Made by a program: the position numbers and the translations under genes
Notes under the pieces: generated by a model
Databases searched by the model: none
What the model was told of the DNA's origin: nothing
Seen by the model: the letters and a program-made list of their open reading frames with translations, nothing else
Source: CAZFUY01 sp964522445
GTDB taxonomy: Bacteria; Pseudomonadota; Gammaproteobacteria; SZUA-229
Assembly: GCA_964522445.1 (NCBI GenBank)
Contig: CAZFUY010000079.1
Location: forward strand, 1-13,913
Length of the DNA stretch: 13,913 nt
Reading direction: 5' to 3'
Shown here: positions 13,860 to 13,913 of the stretch, in pieces
Layout of the letters: every line of letters begins with the position of its first letter
Position numbering within the stretch: the first letter of the stretch is position 1

Positions 13860-13913
13860 AACTACCCATTTACTTTGACTACTCCGCCACAACCCCCGTG
13901 GATGAGCGAGTAG
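13856..13913 (+). CDS. iscS: Cysteine desulfurase IscS, 5' end only
   Basis: The frame starting at the ATG inside ATGA reads MKLPIYFDYSATTPVDERV and runs off the window after 19 codons. This is the hallmark N-terminus of IscS (E. coli MKLPIYLDYSATTPVDPRV). IscS is the PLP enzyme that takes sulfur from cysteine for Fe-S clusters and tRNA thiolation, so it would also feed the 2-thiouridine that MnmH acts on. The 4-base overlap with iscR leaves no intergenic spacer, which is tighter than in E. coli. No catalytic residues are visible in the fragment. Confidence 0.95.
   Translation, partial: MKLPIYFDYSATTPVDERV

Noticed and set aside
1..13913. CRISPR array, prophage, toxin-antitoxin or defence cluster.
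   Set aside because: No regularly spaced direct repeats, phage genes, restriction, retron or abortive-infection proteins are seen. Every substantial open frame belongs to a known core family.

Overview
The window comes from an AT-rich gammaproteobacterial chromosome. The evidence is a full YejABEF-type peptide ABC transporter operon, FabI, PpiD, the selD-mnmH pair, and an iscR-iscS junction with IscR-type operators. The gene order tRNA-Asp / ppiD / fabI / yej-type ABC transporter matches what I recall of the Pseudomonas aeruginosa neighbourhood (tRNA-Asp, ppiD PA1805, fabI PA1806, nppA-D PA1807-1811). Base composition here looks much more AT-rich, so a marine or symbiont-like gammaproteobacterium is plausible, but I cannot name a genus.

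Layout. 1-95: the 3' two thirds of tRNA-Asp(GUC) and its terminator. 96-590: a gene-free stretch with several nested inverted repeats, probably remnants of REP/MITE-like elements. 591-3783: ppiD (inner-membrane periplasmic chaperone) and a Na+- or H+-coupled glutamate/aspartate-type symporter, closely spaced. A 12-bp inverted repeat at 3783-3827 sits between these and the convergent fabI (3839-4624, minus). 4704-10230: the divergent yejA-yejB-yejE-yejF operon, encoding a periplasmic oligopeptide binding protein, two permeases and a double ATPase. 10231-10527: two related GGGGAC(A/G)GA hairpins, followed by a promoter-like TATAAT. 10528-12684: selD and mnmH, a selenophosphate to 2-selenouridine-tRNA module. 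12833-13201: a stand-alone PilZ c-di-GMP receptor. 13356-13913: iscR, preceded by two tandem type 1 IscR sites, overlapping by 4 bp the start of iscS, which runs off the window.

Functional reading. Most of the window is core physiology: envelope protein folding, fatty acid synthesis, peptide and amino acid uptake, tRNA selenation and Fe-S cluster assembly. I see no CRISPR array, prophage, transposase gene, toxin-antitoxin pair or recognisable defence system. The least explained DNA is the two palindrome-rich intergenic segments (121-350 and 10261-10383). Both look like non-autonomous REP-type elements without a transposase gene in view. No clearly novel multi-gene system is visible.
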